A stretch of DNA of 64,000 bases from Bizionia saleffrena (GCF_008086175.1 NZ_VSKM01000006.1:62001-126000), one strand, 5' to 3'; positions 26,870 through 36,253 are shown, counted from the stretch's first letter. Notes: generated by a model from the letters alone, not told the origin. Numbers and translations are program-made.

Positions 26870-28607
26870 TAAAATAATTATGTATGCGGTTTTTCTAACT
26901 ATTGGCGTATCCATTGGTTGGTTTGTTTTTGGTGGCGACTCTAATAAAGAAATAGAACATAATCACGAAGAGGTTGCCGAGAGCAAGAAAATGTGGACCT
27001 GTTCTATGCATCCACAAATAATGCAATCGGAGCCTGGCGATTGTCCGATTTGCGGTATGGATTTAATTCCGGCCGCAAGTAGTAGTGAAGGTCTTGCGGC
27101 CAACGCTTTTAAGTTAACTCCAAATGCTATGGCATTAGCGAATATACAAACGCGTCGGGTAGGTAAAGCCGAGGGTGATGCTGAAAATAGACTTGTGCTT
27201 TCGGGTAAAATTGCTCAAAATGAAGAAGAAAATAAAGTGCAAGCCAGTTATTTTTCGGGACGGATAGAGCGATTAAATGTGAGTTATACGGGAGAAGAAA
27301 TACGAAAGGGACAGATTTTAGCGACTTTGTATTCTCCTGAGTTATATGCGGCTCAGCAAGAGTTGATTACGACAGCGTCGTTAAAGAAAACGCAGCCTGA
27401 TTTGTATCAGGCGGTTCGTAATAAATTGAAGCTATGGAAACTTTCTGAAACTCAAATTCAACAAATTGAAAGTTCTGGAATAGTAAAAGAATATGTGCCT
27501 ATTTATGCTACGGTTTCAGGAACAGTAACCGAAAAATTGGTTAACCAAGGGGATTACGTGAAACAAGGACAGCCACTATTAAAAGTTACCAATTTAAATA
27601 CGGTTTGGGCACAATTTGATGTGTACGAAAATCAAATCAATTTAATAAAAAATAAGCAAACGGTTATGGTATCGGCAAATGCGTATCCTAATAAAGAAGT
27701 AGAAGCGGTTGTAGATTTTATTTCACCAACCTTAAATACGACAACGCGTACGACTACTTTGCGTGTGGTTTTAAAAAATAAAGAAGGGGTTTTTAAACCT
27801 GGTATGTTTGTATCGGCAACCGTGAATGTGAATTCTGATCGTATTAATCAAGAGTTAAAAATACCGGCGTCGGCGGTAATGTGGACGGGGAAACGTTCTG
27901 TGATTTATGTAAAAAAAGATGAAAATACTCCTGTTTTCGAAATGCGTGAAGTTACTTTAGGGCATCGTGTGGGAGAATCTTATGTTATTTTAGAGGGCTT
28001 AACTAAAGGTGAAGAGATTGTGGTTAACGGCACATTTACCGTTGATGCGGCAGCACAATTACGAGGTAAGAAATCGATGATGAATGCTTCAAATACATCA
28101 AATACTTCAGTAGTTGCTAATACTGAGCCAAAACTTGAGGTTGTGAAACGCTTAAAAGCATCAAAAGTATTTCAGCAACAGCTAAAAACGGTGTATGATT
28201 CGTATATACAAGTAAAAGATGCTTTAGCAGAGGATAATGTTGCGGTGGCAAGAGACTTTTCCGAAGTGTTATTAAAAAAAGTAAATAATCTGGCTTTAAA
28301 AGAATTAGAAACTACTGAAGCCAAAGCAGCTGGAGAACCTATAATAAGGACGTTGTTTGAAAGTACAAAAAACTTAGCCGAAACACAAACGATTGCAGGT
28401 CAGCGAGAGGTATTTCAGAGGGTGTCTTTACAATTGGCCACTGCAATAAAACTTTTTGGAATTAATGAAGAGGTCTTTAATTTACATTGCCCGATGGCGA
28501 ATAACGATAATGGTGCGTATTGGTTAAGTACAAGTAAACACGTGTTAAACCCTTATTTTGGTGCGGCGATGTTAAAATGTGGAGAAGTAAAAGATAGTAT
28601 TGAGTAA
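26859..28607 (+). CDS. CusB-type RND periplasmic adaptor with HMBD and DUF3347 domains
   Basis: A 582-residue adaptor. An N-terminal signal anchor (MYAVFLTIGVSIGWFVFGG) is followed by a heavy-metal-binding module at residues 46-73 (MWTCSMHPQIM, CPICGMDLIP). Then come the barrel-sandwich hybrid (KLTPNAMALANIQ, GRIERLNVSYTGEEIRKGQ) and beta-barrel parts up to about 410. The C-terminus from about 440 is a DUF3347 domain ending in LHCPMANNDNGAYWLS and MLKCG. It should link the RND pump to TolC and may hand Cu(I) to the pump. Unusually it is separated from its pump gene by the regulator and ATPase genes. Confidence 0.9.
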   Translation: MKNNKIIMYAVFLTIGVSIGWFVFGGDSNKEIEHNHEEVAESKKMWTCSMHPQIMQSEPGDCPICGMDLIPAASSSEGLAANAFKLTPNAMALANIQTRRVGKAEGDAENRLVLSGKIAQNEEENKVQASYFSGRIERLNVSYTGEEIRKGQILATLYSPELYAAQQELITTASLKKTQPDLYQAVRNKLKLWKLSETQIQQIESSGIVKEYVPIYATVSGTVTEKLVNQGDYVKQGQPLLKVTNLNTVWAQFDVYENQINLIKNKQTVMVSANAYPNKEVEAVVDFISPTLNTTTRTTTLRVVLKNKEGVFKPGMFVSATVNVNSDRINQELKIPASAVMWTGKRSVIYVKKDENTPVFEMREVTLGHRVGESYVILEGLTKGEEIVVNGTFTVDAAAQLRGKKSMMNASNTSNTSVVANTEPKLEVVKRLKASKVFQQQLKTVYDSYIQVKDALAEDNVAVARDFSEVLLKKVNNLALKELETTEAKAAGEPIIRTLFESTKNLAETQTIAGQREVFQRVSLQLATAIKLFGINEEVFNLHCPMANNDNGAYWLSTSKHVLNPYFGAAMLKCGEVKDSIE

Positions 28608-28644
28608 AACGGAATAAATAGTAATAACTTTAAATTTTAAAACG

Positions 28645-29079
28645 ATGAAAAAAACAATGTTAAGTGCAGCAGTACTAATGATGATAGCTTTTACAAGCTG
28701 TAAAAATGAAGCGAAAATAGACACCGAGGTAACGACCACGCCAGAAACAGAAATAGCGACTACGGGAGCAGAAGATTTAGCGATGGTGGAAACTACTTTT
28801 GGAGTGCGCGGTAACTGCGGAATGTGTAAAGAAACGATTGAAAAAGCGGCAAAAAGTGTAGCGGGCGTTTCTAGTGCCGATTGGAATGTGGACTCTAAAA
28901 CAATGGCCGTGGCTTTTGATGAAAAAGCGACCGATGAAATGGCTATTCATACTGCTATTGCAAATTCGGGTTACGATACGGAACAAGTGGCTGGTAATGA
29001 GGAGGCTTACAATGAATTACCAGGATGTTGTAAATATGATCACGCAATGGAAATGAACCAATCTGGTACAAAAATGTAA
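28645..29079 (+). CDS. Heavy-metal-associated domain lipoprotein
   Basis: A 144-residue lipoprotein with the lipobox MIAFTSC near residue 20 and a Thr/Glu-rich spacer. An HMA domain spans about 50-115 (FGVRGNCGMCKETIEKAAKS, then GYDTEQV). It ends with a Cys/His/Met-rich tail (PGCCKYDHAMEM). The CxxC and the tail should bind Cu(I) in the periplasm and may pass it to the adaptor or pump. It is the last gene of the block, followed by a strong terminator. Confidence 0.88.
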   Translation: MKKTMLSAAVLMMIAFTSCKNEAKIDTEVTTTPETEIATTGAEDLAMVETTFGVRGNCGMCKETIEKAAKSVAGVSSADWNVDSKTMAVAFDEKATDEMAIHTAIANSGYDTEQVAGNEEAYNELPGCCKYDHAMEMNQSGTKM

Positions 29080-29152
29080 TTTTAGAGTTACAAATTATGC
29101 TAAATACCAATAGAATTTGTTTTATAATGGTTAACTTTATCCTGGAGTAATT

Positions 29153-29185
29153 AAAAGGTGACTGTGATAATTGTCACCTTTTTTT
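29153..29185 (+). terminator. Terminator of the metal-efflux block
   Basis: Perfect ten-base arms AAAAGGTGAC and GTCACCTTTT with a ten-base loop are followed by more T residues. It lies 74 bases behind the HMA lipoprotein stop. The loop and right arm also contain the predicted Fnr-type box of the next gene. Confidence 0.85.
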
Positions 29186-29207
29186 ACAATTAGAGTCCTT
29201 ATATTTA
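29165..29207 (+). promoter_or_regulatory. Fnr-type box and -7 element of the usp gene
   Basis: TGAT-AATT-GTCA at 29165-29176 (one mismatch from TGAC-N4-GTCA) has its centre at 29170.5. TATATTTA, a near-consensus -7 element, begins at 29200, giving a spacing of 29.5 bases. The same spacing is seen at ccoS and hemN. Confidence 0.55.
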
Positions 29208-29249
29208 CAAAAGTAAAATTTAGATTAACCACCAAAAAAAAATAGACCA

Positions 29250-30080
29250 ATGAAAAAAATTATAGTACCTGTAGATTTTTCAATACACTCAGAAAACGCT
29301 TTAAGGGTAGCGGCACAAATTGCTAGACATCAGAACTCAGAAATTGTTGTTGTACATATGATGGGCATAAGCGATGCAAAGCTTATTAAAGAAGGGAATG
29401 ATTCTATTGAAGGCTTATTTTTAATAAAACTAACCAGAAAACGTTTTACAGAATTTTTAGATAAAGATTATTTAGAGGGACTAACAATTCATGATACGGT
29501 AAAAAATTACAAAGTATTTTCAGAATTAGATGATGTTGCTAAAGAATATGGTGGCGATTTAATAGTTATGGGGTCGCATGGTACTAGCGGTGTCTCTGAA
29601 GTTTTTGTAGGCTCTAACACTGAGAAAGTAGTACGTACCGCGTCGGTGCCTGTTTTAGTAATTAAAGAAGAAACAAACTTTAACCCGTCAGATGCTGTTT
29701 TTGCATGCGACTTTAAAGTAGAAAGTTTAGACGTGTACAATAAGGTCTCTGGAATGTTTAAATTATTAGATATTAAGCTTCATTTATTATACGTAAACTT
29801 ACCGGGACAAAACTATAAGAGTACAGATCAAATTGAAAAGCAAATTATTGAATTTATAGTGAGTTTGCCAGAAGATGATAAAATATTACCAGAAGATGTA
29901 ACAATCTATGCCGACTTTTCTGTGGAGCAAGGAGTGTTTAATTTTGCTAATAAAATAAAGGCAGATGTGATTAGTATACCCACGCATGGTAGAAGCGGAT
30001 TAGCACACTTTTTCTCTGGAAGTATTGGAGAAGATATTGTAAATCATTCTAAAATCCCTGTATTAACAGTAAAAATATAA
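29250..30080 (+). CDS. Universal stress protein (two Usp domains)
   Basis: A 276-residue cytoplasmic protein made of two Usp folds. The first (about 1-145) has IIVPVDFSIHSENA and the ATP-binding pattern MGSHGTSGVSEVFVGS followed by PVLVIK. The second (about 150-276) has PTHGRSGLAHFFSGS and PVLTVKI. UspA-type proteins of this arrangement are often induced by oxygen limitation. Here the gene lies beside an Fnr-type regulator and carries a matching upstream box, which supports micro-oxic control. Confidence 0.9.
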   Translation: MKKIIVPVDFSIHSENALRVAAQIARHQNSEIVVVHMMGISDAKLIKEGNDSIEGLFLIKLTRKRFTEFLDKDYLEGLTIHDTVKNYKVFSELDDVAKEYGGDLIVMGSHGTSGVSEVFVGSNTEKVVRTASVPVLVIKEETNFNPSDAVFACDFKVESLDVYNKVSGMFKLLDIKLHLLYVNLPGQNYKSTDQIEKQIIEFIVSLPEDDKILPEDVTIYADFSVEQGVFNFANKIKADVISIPTHGRSGLAHFFSGSIGEDIVNHSKIPVLTVKI

Positions 30081-30102
30081 GGTTGCAAAACCATGTAAAA
30101 AT

Positions 30103-30801
30103 TTACAAGCCTTCTATTAAATTATAGAGGGCTTTTTCATTTTCTATTTTAATGCGTTTACCTGTAGCAGAAATTAACTGGTCCTTTTTAAAGGACGACA
30201 GCGTACGGATGCACGCTTCTTTTGCTGTGCCAACGACATTAGCAATATCTTCGCGCGAGAGCGTCATAGAAATATAACCCTCTTCGTCTACGCCAAAATT
30301 ATCTCGTAAATACATTAACGCTTCAGCGATACGTTGTCTAACGCTTTTTTGCGCCATACTAACAATGACATCGTCTGCCACTTTTAAATCTTGCGCCATT
30401 TGTTTTAAGATCGCTTGAGTAAACTGTGTGTTTTCGTCAAGAGACTTTGAGAGTTCAATTTTAGGAATAAAACACACCGTCATGTCATTGAGAGCAACCG
30501 CACTTAAATTCGTAGATTGATCTGAAATCACAGAACGTTGTCCTAAAATCTCACCTTTTGCTACGATTTTAACAATTTGATCTTTACCATTATCGCTCAT
30601 TTTTGAGAGCTTAGAAACGCCATTTTGAATACAAAAAACCCCGTTAAGCTTTTCTCCTTCTCTAAAGATAGACTCGCCTTTTTTTATAATTTTCGATATT
30701 TTACTATCAGAAATGCGCTTAAGCTCTTCCTTTTTTAAGGCTTTTAATGAATTTAATTGTCTAACAATACAATTTTCACAACGCCTTTCAAGATGACTCA
30801 T
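30103..30801 (-). CDS. Crp/Fnr-family transcriptional regulator
   Basis: A 232-residue regulator. It has a cyclic-nucleotide-type sensor domain (about 20-140), a dimer helix, and a C-terminal winged helix-turn-helix with LSREDIANVVGTAKEACIRTLSSF. In the recognition helix Glu and Arg are kept, while the Ser of E. coli FNR is Ile. The N-terminus has only one cysteine pair (RRCENCIVRQLNSL); the third N-terminal ligand of E. coli FNR is missing, so a classical [4Fe-4S] cluster is uncertain. It is convergent with usp and divergent from the cbb3 operon; it is the likely reader of the TGAC-N4-GTCA boxes here. Confidence 0.88.
   Translation of the reverse strand: MSHLERRCENCIVRQLNSLKALKKEELKRISDSKISKIIKKGESIFREGEKLNGVFCIQNGVSKLSKMSDNGKDQIVKIVAKGEILGQRSVISDQSTNLSAVALNDMTVCFIPKIELSKSLDENTQFTQAILKQMAQDLKVADDVIVSMAQKSVRQRIAEALMYLRDNFGVDEEGYISMTLSREDIANVVGTAKEACIRTLSSFKKDQLISATGKRIKIENEKALYNLIEGL
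30107..30138 (+). terminator. Terminator of usp, overlapping the end of the Fnr-type gene
   Basis: AAGCCTTCTAT pairs with ATAGAGGGCTT (11 pairs, one T-G) across a six-base loop and runs into TTTTT. It starts 27 bases behind the usp stop and lies inside the last codons of the convergent regulator gene. Confidence 0.65.
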
Positions 30802-31047
30802 AAGTTGAAAAATATTATTCTTTATTCTTGCAAAGAAACGAATAATTTAGGCGAAATCTATGAAAGTAAAGTTCTTTATAATGAAAACTCTAGAGAATGT
30901 TGTAAATTATACGGCTGTAGGTTTTACTTTAAAACAGCTAAATAATGCTAATATATATGATAAATGTCATCTTTTTGGGCTGTAAAATGAAAGACCTTTG
31001 TCTTAGGTATGAATGATCTTTTTAAGGTCGAAGTAAATTAAGTAGTT

Positions 31048-33489
31048 ATGGAGAATTGTTTCCATTGTGGTGATGCCTGCGATAGAACTGTAATTAAATA
31101 TGAGGATAAACAATTTTGTTGTCACGGTTGTAAAACAGTGTTCGATATTTTAAATGAAAACGACCTCTCTTATTACTACGATTTACAGCAAACACCAGGA
31201 ATTACACCCTCTCGTATAGAAGGTAAATACGACTTTCTTGAGAATAAAGTGATTTCTGATAAGTTGTTAGAATTTAACGAACAAGGCATTCAAGTGGTGA
31301 CGTTGTTAATTCCTTCCATACATTGTAGTTCTTGTATTTGGGTCTTAGAGAATTTAAACAAACTTAATCCTGCAGTTAAAACGGCGCAAGTCAATTTTCC
31401 TAGAAAAACAGTGCGGGTTACGTATTCAAGCGACGGTTTTAATTTGCATGATTTAGTGGTTTTATTGGCTAAATTAGGGTACGATCCTTATCTATCTCTA
31501 GAAGATGCTTCTGTAAAAAAAACGACAACCGATCGTACTTTAATTTACCAACTGGGTATTGCAGGTTTTGCATTTGGAAACATTATGTTTTTGTCTTTCC
31601 CCGAGTACTTTAAAGTCGATGAGTTTTGGCTAGAGCGGTATAAATATTTTTTTAGATGGCTTATGTTTGCCTTTTCGCTACCTGTCGTTTTTTATGCAGG
31701 CTGGGGTTATTTCGTATCTGCTTATAAAGGCTTACGTTCTAGAATATTAAATATTGATGTGCCCATTGCTATAGGTATATTCGTCTTATTTGTTCGGTCT
31801 TCGGTAGAAATTATTATGGACTGGGGATCTGGTTTTTTCGATAGTTTAGCTGGTTTAGTGTTTTTCTTGTTATTAGGAAAATTCTTTCAGCAAAAAACCT
31901 ATGCTTTCTTGTCTTTTGAAAGAGACTATAAATCCTATTTTCCTATTGCGGTAACACGATTATTTAAGGAATACGCTTCGGTTGATGGTGAAAACACATC
32001 CGAAACTTCAAAAAAAGAAGACCAAGCCCAAGTTTACGAATTAGAAAAAGGAGACCGAATAATTATCCGAAATTCAGAATTAATTCCTGTCGATGCTATT
32101 TTAATAAAAGGGAAAGCATTAATCGATTATAGTTTTGTAACCGGCGAGGCAGAACCCGTGGTAAAACAGTCTGGCGATTATTTATATGCTGGGGGCCGGC
32201 AACAAGCAGGTGTTATCGAGTTGGAGGTTTTAAAACCAGTAGAACAAAGTTATTTAACCCAATTATGGTCTAACGAAATATTTAGTAAAAATAAGCAGAG
32301 CGGATTTGAAAGTTTAACAGACAAGATAAGTAAGCGCTTTACCATTACCTTATTATTGATAGCTTTAGTGTCCACAATATTTTGGTTATTTTACGATACA
32401 TCGATCGCACTAAATGTGTTTACATCGGTACTAATTGTTGCGTGCCCGTGTGCAATAGCTCTGGCCGCTCCCTTTACTTTAGGGAATTTACTGCGCATTT
32501 TCGGTCGTAATAAATGCTACATTAAAAACAGTAAAGTGATTGAGCAACTATCTCACATCGATACCGTGGTTTTCGATAAAACTGGAACACTTACTACCAA
32601 TCAGAAAAACGGAATTGTTTACGAAGGAATAACGCTCTCCGAAGACGAGAAATTAGTATTAACTTCAACTTTACGTGCCTCAAATCACCCTCTGAGTCGT
32701 GCCTTATATACGCTGTTGAATACGAATGGTATTTGCACTTTAGATTCCTTTACAGAAGAAGTAGGTAAAGGTATTGAAGGGGTTTCACGTGCGTTTTCTA
32801 TAAAAGTGGGCTCCTATGATTTTGTAACTGAGAAAGCTCAAGAAAAATCACAAGTTTTAGAGCAATCGAATACAAACAAAACTACAGTTCATATTGGTAC
32901 CAGCGAAGAGTATAAGGGATGCTTCGTATTTTTTAATGAATACAGAGCGGGTATGACTGATGTATTTGAAGCGTTGTCTAAAAATTGTAATCTCGTTGTT
33001 TTATCTGGCGATAATAATGGAGAGCAAGCGTATTTAGAACAAATACTTCCTAAAGGGATCACGTTGCTATTTAATCAGAAGCCTGAAAACAAACTCAATT
33101 ATGTTAAAACGTTACAAGATCAAGGGAGGAATGTGTTGATGGTTGGAGATGGACTTAACGATTCTGGGGCATTGGCACAAAGTAATGTGGGTATTGTTAT
33201 TTCGGAAAACGTCAATGTGTTTTCTCCAGCGTGCGATGGTATTTTAGATGCTTCTCGTTTTAAACAAATAACAACGTTTTTAACGTTATCTCGTCAAGGT
33301 ATAAAAGTTATTAACTATGCTTTTATTTTCTCGTTATTCTACAATGTAATAGGGTTAGGCTTTGCGGTGACAGGCCATTTAGCGCCAGTTGTAGCAGCAA
33401 TATTAATGCCTTTAAGCTCTATAAGTATCGTGATTTTTACGACTGTTTATACATATATTTTAGGGCGAAAGCTTAATTTGGTCGACTAA
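31048..33489 (+). CDS. ccoI: CcoI/FixI-type copper P-type ATPase for cbb3 oxidase assembly
   Basis: An 813-residue ATPase. The N-terminus carries a cysteine-rich metal-binding module (CFHCGDAC, then FCCHGCKTVF). An HMA-like CSSCIWVLE near residue 92 follows. Core motifs are TGEAEPVVK, the transport motif ACPCAIALAAP near 465, DKTGTLTTN near 509, ASNHPLSRAL and GDGLNDSGAL. CcoI moves Cu(I) across the membrane for the haem-copper centre of cbb3 oxidase rather than for detoxification. It is followed 148 bases later by ccoS and its own promoter. Confidence 0.92.
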   Translation: MENCFHCGDACDRTVIKYEDKQFCCHGCKTVFDILNENDLSYYYDLQQTPGITPSRIEGKYDFLENKVISDKLLEFNEQGIQVVTLLIPSIHCSSCIWVLENLNKLNPAVKTAQVNFPRKTVRVTYSSDGFNLHDLVVLLAKLGYDPYLSLEDASVKKTTTDRTLIYQLGIAGFAFGNIMFLSFPEYFKVDEFWLERYKYFFRWLMFAFSLPVVFYAGWGYFVSAYKGLRSRILNIDVPIAIGIFVLFVRSSVEIIMDWGSGFFDSLAGLVFFLLLGKFFQQKTYAFLSFERDYKSYFPIAVTRLFKEYASVDGENTSETSKKEDQAQVYELEKGDRIIIRNSELIPVDAILIKGKALIDYSFVTGEAEPVVKQSGDYLYAGGRQQAGVIELEVLKPVEQSYLTQLWSNEIFSKNKQSGFESLTDKISKRFTITLLLIALVSTIFWLFYDTSIALNVFTSVLIVACPCAIALAAPFTLGNLLRIFGRNKCYIKNSKVIEQLSHIDTVVFDKTGTLTTNQKNGIVYEGITLSEDEKLVLTSTLRASNHPLSRALYTLLNTNGICTLDSFTEEVGKGIEGVSRAFSIKVGSYDFVTEKAQEKSQVLEQSNTNKTTVHIGTSEEYKGCFVFFNEYRAGMTDVFEALSKNCNLVVLSGDNNGEQAYLEQILPKGITLLFNQKPENKLNYVKTLQDQGRNVLMVGDGLNDSGALAQSNVGIVISENVNVFSPACDGILDASRFKQITTFLTLSRQGIKVINYAFIFSLFYNVIGLGFAVTGHLAPVVAAILMPLSSISIVIFTTVYTYILGRKLNLVD

Positions 33490-33575
33490 TACCCAAAGGG
33501 AGTAAGGTGGAAAATATCAATAAGAATCATTGAATAGAAATAAAAAGGGGTATTTTGAAATAAAAAGAAGTAAAC

Positions 33576-33618
33576 TGACAAAAGTCATTTTATTAATAAA
33601 CCAATACCGGTAATTTTA
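33576..33618 (+). promoter_or_regulatory. Fnr-type box and -7 element of the ccoS-ccoNO operon
   Basis: The perfect palindrome TGAC-AAAA-GTCA lies at 33576-33587 (centre 33581.5). TAATTTTA, one base from TAnnTTTG, begins at 33611, which is 29.5 bases away. The predicted transcription start, near 33623, would put the box at about -41.5, the usual class II activator position. Confidence 0.7.
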
Positions 33619-33637
33619 CACCGTAATTCAAGATGAT

Positions 33638-33850
33638 ATGAATATTATATATATGCTTTTAGCAATCAGTGTTTTTGTGGCACTAGTGTTTTTTGCAGCT
33701 TTTATTTATTCTGTGAAGAAAGGTCAATACGATGATATGTATACGCCCTCTGTAAGAATGCTTTTTGAAGATGAACTTGTTGATGAAAAAAAAGAAACTA
33801 GTAAATCAACCAATGAAACAACACCAAGAAAAAAAAGACTAACTAAATAA
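33638..33850 (+). CDS. ccoS: cbb3 oxidase assembly protein CcoS
   Basis: A 70-residue protein with one N-terminal membrane helix (IIYMLLAISVFVALVFFAAFIYSV) followed by the CcoS signature KKGQYDDMYTPSVRMLFED and a basic tail. CcoS is needed to insert the haem and copper cofactors of CcoN. It ends three bases before ccoNO. Confidence 0.92.
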   Translation: MNIIYMLLAISVFVALVFFAAFIYSVKKGQYDDMYTPSVRMLFEDELVDEKKETSKSTNETTPRKKRLTK

Positions 33851-33853
33851 ACT

Positions 33854-36058
33854 ATGGAATTACAAAAATTTTATTATGATAATAAGGTTGTACGGAACTT
33901 TATTATCGCAACACTATTCTGGGGGATTGTAGGAATGAGTGTAGGGCTACTATTAGCTTTTATGTTTTTATTCCCTAATCTTACCGATGGTATTTCTTGG
34001 TTAAGTTTTGGTCGTTTACGTCCGTTACATACAAATGCCGTTATTTTTGCTTTTGTTGGTAATGCTATTTTTGCTGGAGTCTATTACTCTTCACAGCGAT
34101 TATTAAAAGCGCGTATGTGGAAAGATTGGTTAAGTAATTTTAACTTTTGGGGATGGCAAGCTATAATTGTAGGTGCTGCCATAACACTACCGTTAGGGTA
34201 CACAACATCTAAAGAATACGCGGAGTTAGAATGGCCTTTTGATATCGCTATTGCTGTAGTATGGGTTGTATTTGGAGCCAATTTAATTGGAACTATGCTA
34301 AAAAGAAGACAACGTCACTTATATGTTGCACTTTGGTTTTATTTAGCAACATTTGTTACTGTAGCTGTTTTACATATTGTAAACAGTATGGAAATTCCGG
34401 TAAGCGCATTGAAGAGTTACTCTATGTATGCTGGTGTTCAAGATGCATTAGTACAATGGTGGTATGGGCATAATGCCGTAGCATTTTTCTTGACTACACC
34501 ATTTTTAGGTTTAATGTATTATTTCGTTCCAAAAGCGGCAAACAGACCGGTATATTCTTATAGATTATCTATTGTGCACTTTTGGTCGTTAATATTTATT
34601 TATATCTGGGCAGGACCCCATCACTTATTATATTCTTCGTTACCAGATTGGGCACAGAACTTAGGTGTTGCATTCTCAATAATGCTTTTAGCGCCATCTT
34701 GGGGAGGTATGATTAATGGATTATTAACATTACGTGGTGCTTGGGATAAAGTAAGAACAGATCCTGTTCTTAAGTTTATGGTTGTAGCGATTACAGGTTA
34801 TGGGATGGCTACTTTTGAAGGGCCAATGTTATCACTTAAAAACGTAAATGCTATCGCTCACTTTAGTGACTGGATTATTGCCCACGTGCACGTTGGTGCT
34901 TTAGCTTGGAATGGGTTCTTGGCATTTGGTATGATTTACTGGATGGTACCCCGATTATTTAAAACTAAATTATGGTCTCTTACATTAGCCAATACACACT
35001 TTTGGGTTGGTACTCTAGGTATCATTTTATATACATTACCTTTATACGTAGCAGGATTTGTGCAAGCCTCTATGTGGAAACAATTTAATCCAGATGGTAC
35101 TTTAACTTACGGGAATTTCTTAGAAACCGTAACCGAAATTATGCCAATGTATTGGATGCGTGCTATTGGGGGAACGCTTTACATTTCAGGAGCAATAATT
35201 GGTGTTGTTAACTTAATAATGACGGCTAGAGCAGGAAGCGCTGTAACCGATGAGTTAGCAGAAGCTGCACCATTAGAAAAAATAACGAAAAACAGAACTA
35301 AAAAAGAAGGGTACCACTCTTGGTTAGAGAGACGTCCTGTTAAATTAACAATTTTCGCTACAATCGCTATTCTTATTGGAGGTATGGTACAAATTATACC
35401 CTCGTTAATGGTAGACGATTATATTCCAAGAATTTCTAGTGTAAAACCATATTCTCCATTAGAATTAGAGGGTCGAGATCTTTACATTAGAGAAGGCTGT
35501 GTAGGTTGTCACTCACAACAAGTTAGACCCTTTAGAAGTGAGGTAGAACGTTACGGAGAATACTCTAAAGCAGGGGAATATGTTTACGATCATCCTTTCT
35601 TATGGGGAAGTAAACGTACGGGACCAGACTTAATGCGAATAGGTGGTAAGTATAGTGATAACTGGCATTTTAATCATATGTACGATCCGCAAAGCACCTC
35701 TTCAGGTTCTATTATGCCTTCTTATAAGTGGTTAATTTTAAATGAGCTCGATAAAAGTAATACTGAAACTAAACTGAGAGCAATGGTAACACTTGGTGTT
35801 CCTTATACAGAAAATGATATCGTTACAGCGCAACAGTGGATGTCCGAGCAAGGTGAGAAAATTGAAAAAAGCTTGTATAACGATCCTGATTTTGCAAAAA
35901 CATACGAAGCAGATAAGCAGTATGCAAAAGATAATAATGAGGAGTTTGTACAAATGCGAGATAGAGAAATTGTGGCCTTAATAGCTTACCTACAACGTAT
36001 GGGTACCGATATTAAAGTGACAAATGGAGACGGATCAACAGAAAACTTAAACGAATAG
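33854..36058 (+). CDS. ccoNO: Fused cbb3 cytochrome c oxidase subunits I and II (CcoN-CcoO)
   Basis: A 734-residue fusion. Residues 1-470 are the catalytic CcoN part with about twelve membrane helices and the ligand motifs LHTNAVIFAF, WWYGHNAVAFF, WAGPHHLLYSSLPDW and HVHVGALAWNGF for haems and Cu(B). Residues 490-734 are the membrane-anchored mono-haem CcoO part with REGCVGCHSQQVRPFR near residue 548 and SKRTGPDLMRIGGKYS. The enzyme reduces oxygen at low concentrations and pumps protons. The fusion is the standard Bacteroidota arrangement. It is followed two bases later by ccoQ. Confidence 0.96.
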   Translation: MELQKFYYDNKVVRNFIIATLFWGIVGMSVGLLLAFMFLFPNLTDGISWLSFGRLRPLHTNAVIFAFVGNAIFAGVYYSSQRLLKARMWKDWLSNFNFWGWQAIIVGAAITLPLGYTTSKEYAELEWPFDIAIAVVWVVFGANLIGTMLKRRQRHLYVALWFYLATFVTVAVLHIVNSMEIPVSALKSYSMYAGVQDALVQWWYGHNAVAFFLTTPFLGLMYYFVPKAANRPVYSYRLSIVHFWSLIFIYIWAGPHHLLYSSLPDWAQNLGVAFSIMLLAPSWGGMINGLLTLRGAWDKVRTDPVLKFMVVAITGYGMATFEGPMLSLKNVNAIAHFSDWIIAHVHVGALAWNGFLAFGMIYWMVPRLFKTKLWSLTLANTHFWVGTLGIILYTLPLYVAGFVQASMWKQFNPDGTLTYGNFLETVTEIMPMYWMRAIGGTLYISGAIIGVVNLIMTARAGSAVTDELAEAAPLEKITKNRTKKEGYHSWLERRPVKLTIFATIAILIGGMVQIIPSLMVDDYIPRISSVKPYSPLELEGRDLYIREGCVGCHSQQVRPFRSEVERYGEYSKAGEYVYDHPFLWGSKRTGPDLMRIGGKYSDNWHFNHMYDPQSTSSGSIMPSYKWLILNELDKSNTETKLRAMVTLGVPYTENDIVTAQQWMSEQGEKIEKSLYNDPDFAKTYEADKQYAKDNNEEFVQMRDREIVALIAYLQRMGTDIKVTNGDGSTENLNE

Positions 36059-36060
36059 AT

Positions 36061-36252
36061 ATGTTCAAATTTGTAAAAGGAAACCTAGAAAATATAGATG
36101 GTGTTGCAATCTATCCTTTAGTATCGTTATTAATATTCTTCATTTTTTTTGTAGGACTTTTTTTGTGGGTTATTACGGCAAAAAAATCACATATAGAGGA
36201 AGTTAGTAACATTCCTTTAGAAGATGACACCATTAATACAAACCAAAACTAA
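36061..36252 (+). CDS. ccoQ: CcoQ/FixQ-like small subunit
   Basis: A 63-residue protein with a short cytoplasmic start, one membrane helix (VSLLIFFIFFVGLFLWVITA) and an acidic tail (LEDDTINTNQN). Size, position between ccoNO and ccoP and topology are those of CcoQ, which stabilises the complex. Sequence is poorly conserved in this family, so the call rests mainly on position. Confidence 0.75.
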   Translation: MFKFVKGNLENIDGVAIYPLVSLLIFFIFFVGLFLWVITAKKSHIEEVSNIPLEDDTINTNQN

Positions 36253-36253
36253 T

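Noticed and set aside
30991-31004. AAGAC-CTTT-GTCTT palindrome before ccoI as a fourth Fnr-type box
   Set aside because: The arms differ from TGAC/GTCA and no -7 element occurs at 29.5 bases or nearby, unlike the three accepted sites.
36224-36253. Longer N-terminus for CcoP starting inside ccoQ
   Set aside because: The ATG at 36254 follows the ccoQ stop by two bases and gives the expected N-terminus before the first membrane helix.
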